Shown: positions 6,791 to 7,389 of the stretch, piece after piece
How positions within the stretch are numbered: the stretch's first letter is position 1
Layout of the letters: every line of letters begins with the position of its first letter
Notes under the pieces: model-generated
Told to the model about the DNA's origin: nothing
Databases searched by the model: none
Seen by the model: only the letters and a program-made list of their open reading frames with translations
Made by a program: the position numbers and the translations under genes
Origin: Hyphomicrobiales bacterium
GTDB lineage: Bacteria; Pseudomonadota; Alphaproteobacteria; Rhodobacterales; Rhodobacteraceae
Length of the DNA: 7,389 bases
Assembly: GCA_003558415.1 (NCBI GenBank)
Contig: PWLT01000260.1
Coordinates: forward strand, 1-7,389
Direction: 5' to 3'

Positions 6791-7389
6791 TCAGCGCATC
6801 CACAGCTTTCGGTTGCGCAGCATCTTGCGCAATCGCGACTCGGGGCGGGGCAGGTTGCTGCGGTCGATCTCGGCGCGCAGTTTGCGCCCTTTCCCCTGAT
6901 AGATCATCTTCTTGAACGGCTCGTATTGCTTGAGCACCTTCTTGACGCGGTTGGGCGCGGCGATCTCTTCGAGGAAATCCACCACCGCGTCCTCCTCGCG
7001 CGCATAGAGCAGCGGCAGCGCGCGCCAGTGGCAGGTCACCGCGCCGTCCATCAACCCTTCGGGCAGCGCCTCGCGCCCGCCGCCGAAGCTGTGGATCACC
7101 AGCGGCAGCGCCACCTGGTCGAGCCACGGGTCGAGCGGCTGGCGCAGAAGCTCGGGCGGCGGGTCGTCGCGGATCGCCAGCGCGTAGTCGAGAAACCTCT
7201 GCCCGAATTCATGCGGGCAACGAAAGTAGAAGAACCCGGCATTGAAATAGAGATAGCGGCGCCAGTATTCGTCGGGCTGCGAGCGGTCGAGCGAGCTTTC
7301 GAAATCCAGCCCGAAACGCTCATAGAGCGACTTCCAGATCGCCGTGTAGCCGGGGCCGTAGAGTTCGATCACCGGCCAGGTGCCCTCGC
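6791..7389 (-). CDS. Putative glycosyltransferase-like protein, 3' part only (start outside window)
   Basis: The frame is open to the window edge, so about 199 C-terminal residues are seen and the start is missing. A GTG at 7372 is an internal valine rather than the start, because the codons before it continue sensibly (EGTWP before VIELYGPGY). The visible part has YLYFNAGFFYFRCPHEFG, then LDPWLDQVALPLVIHSFGG, then VTCHWRALPLLYAREE, and a basic tail rich in Lys/Arg ending LRNRKLWMR. An NAG element followed by a DQ element and later by a His-Trp is the order seen in GT-A fold transferases such as GT8, which suggests a sugar transferase acting on a surface glycan or on protein; this is inference from motif order only. 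No membrane segment is seen. It lies 86 bases upstream of metY on the same strand, with a possible hairpin between. Gene certain, function tentative. Confidence 0.75.
   Translation of the reverse strand, partial: EGTWPVIELYGPGYTAIWKSLYERFGLDFESSLDRSQPDEYWRRYLYFNAGFFYFRCPHEFGQRFLDYALAIRDDPPPELLRQPLDPWLDQVALPLVIHSFGGGREALPEGLMDGAVTCHWRALPLLYAREEDAVVDFLEEIAAPNRVKKVLKQYEPFKKMIYQGKGRKLRAEIDRSNLPRPESRLRKMLRNRKLWMR

Overview
The window looks like chromosomal DNA from a GC-rich alphaproteobacterium, most likely of the order Rhodobacterales. This placement is an inference from the strong GC bias at third codon positions and from the resemblance of the four main proteins to families I associate with that order. 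No mobile element, phage gene, CRISPR array, tRNA or rRNA is visible, and nothing suggests recent transfer.

Layout from left to right. Bases 1-644 are poorly coding. They hold at most one weak small ORF (172-342), a short direct repeat and a cluster of palindromes (429-474). Bases 645-4490 on the minus strand encode a very long (1281 aa) single-pass membrane protein. It has a GspL/PilM-like N-terminal domain in the cytoplasm, one transmembrane helix near residues 549-573, a long acidic Ala/Pro/Glu-rich periplasmic stretch containing three near-identical 40-residue tandem repeats, and a small C-terminal domain resembling the GspC/PilP homology region. A 160-base divergent intergenic region follows. 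Bases 4651-5361 on the plus strand encode a secreted SIMPL (DUF541) protein. It converges on metY (5412-6704, minus strand), an O-acetylhomoserine sulfhydrylase, and the two 3' ends share a strong GC hairpin at 5369-5400. From 6791 to the right edge is the 3' part of a minus-strand gene that looks like a glycosyltransferase of GT-A type; its start lies outside the window.

The genes do not form an obvious pathway. metY makes homocysteine from O-acetylhomoserine, the SIMPL protein acts in the envelope, and the large protein is an envelope-spanning scaffold candidate. The most interesting item is that large protein. It appears to join in one chain the two ends of the type II secretion or type IV pilus inner-membrane platform, which are normally separate proteins, and no other secretion gene is present here. 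This is a structural inference from motif patterns and needs profile or structure comparison.
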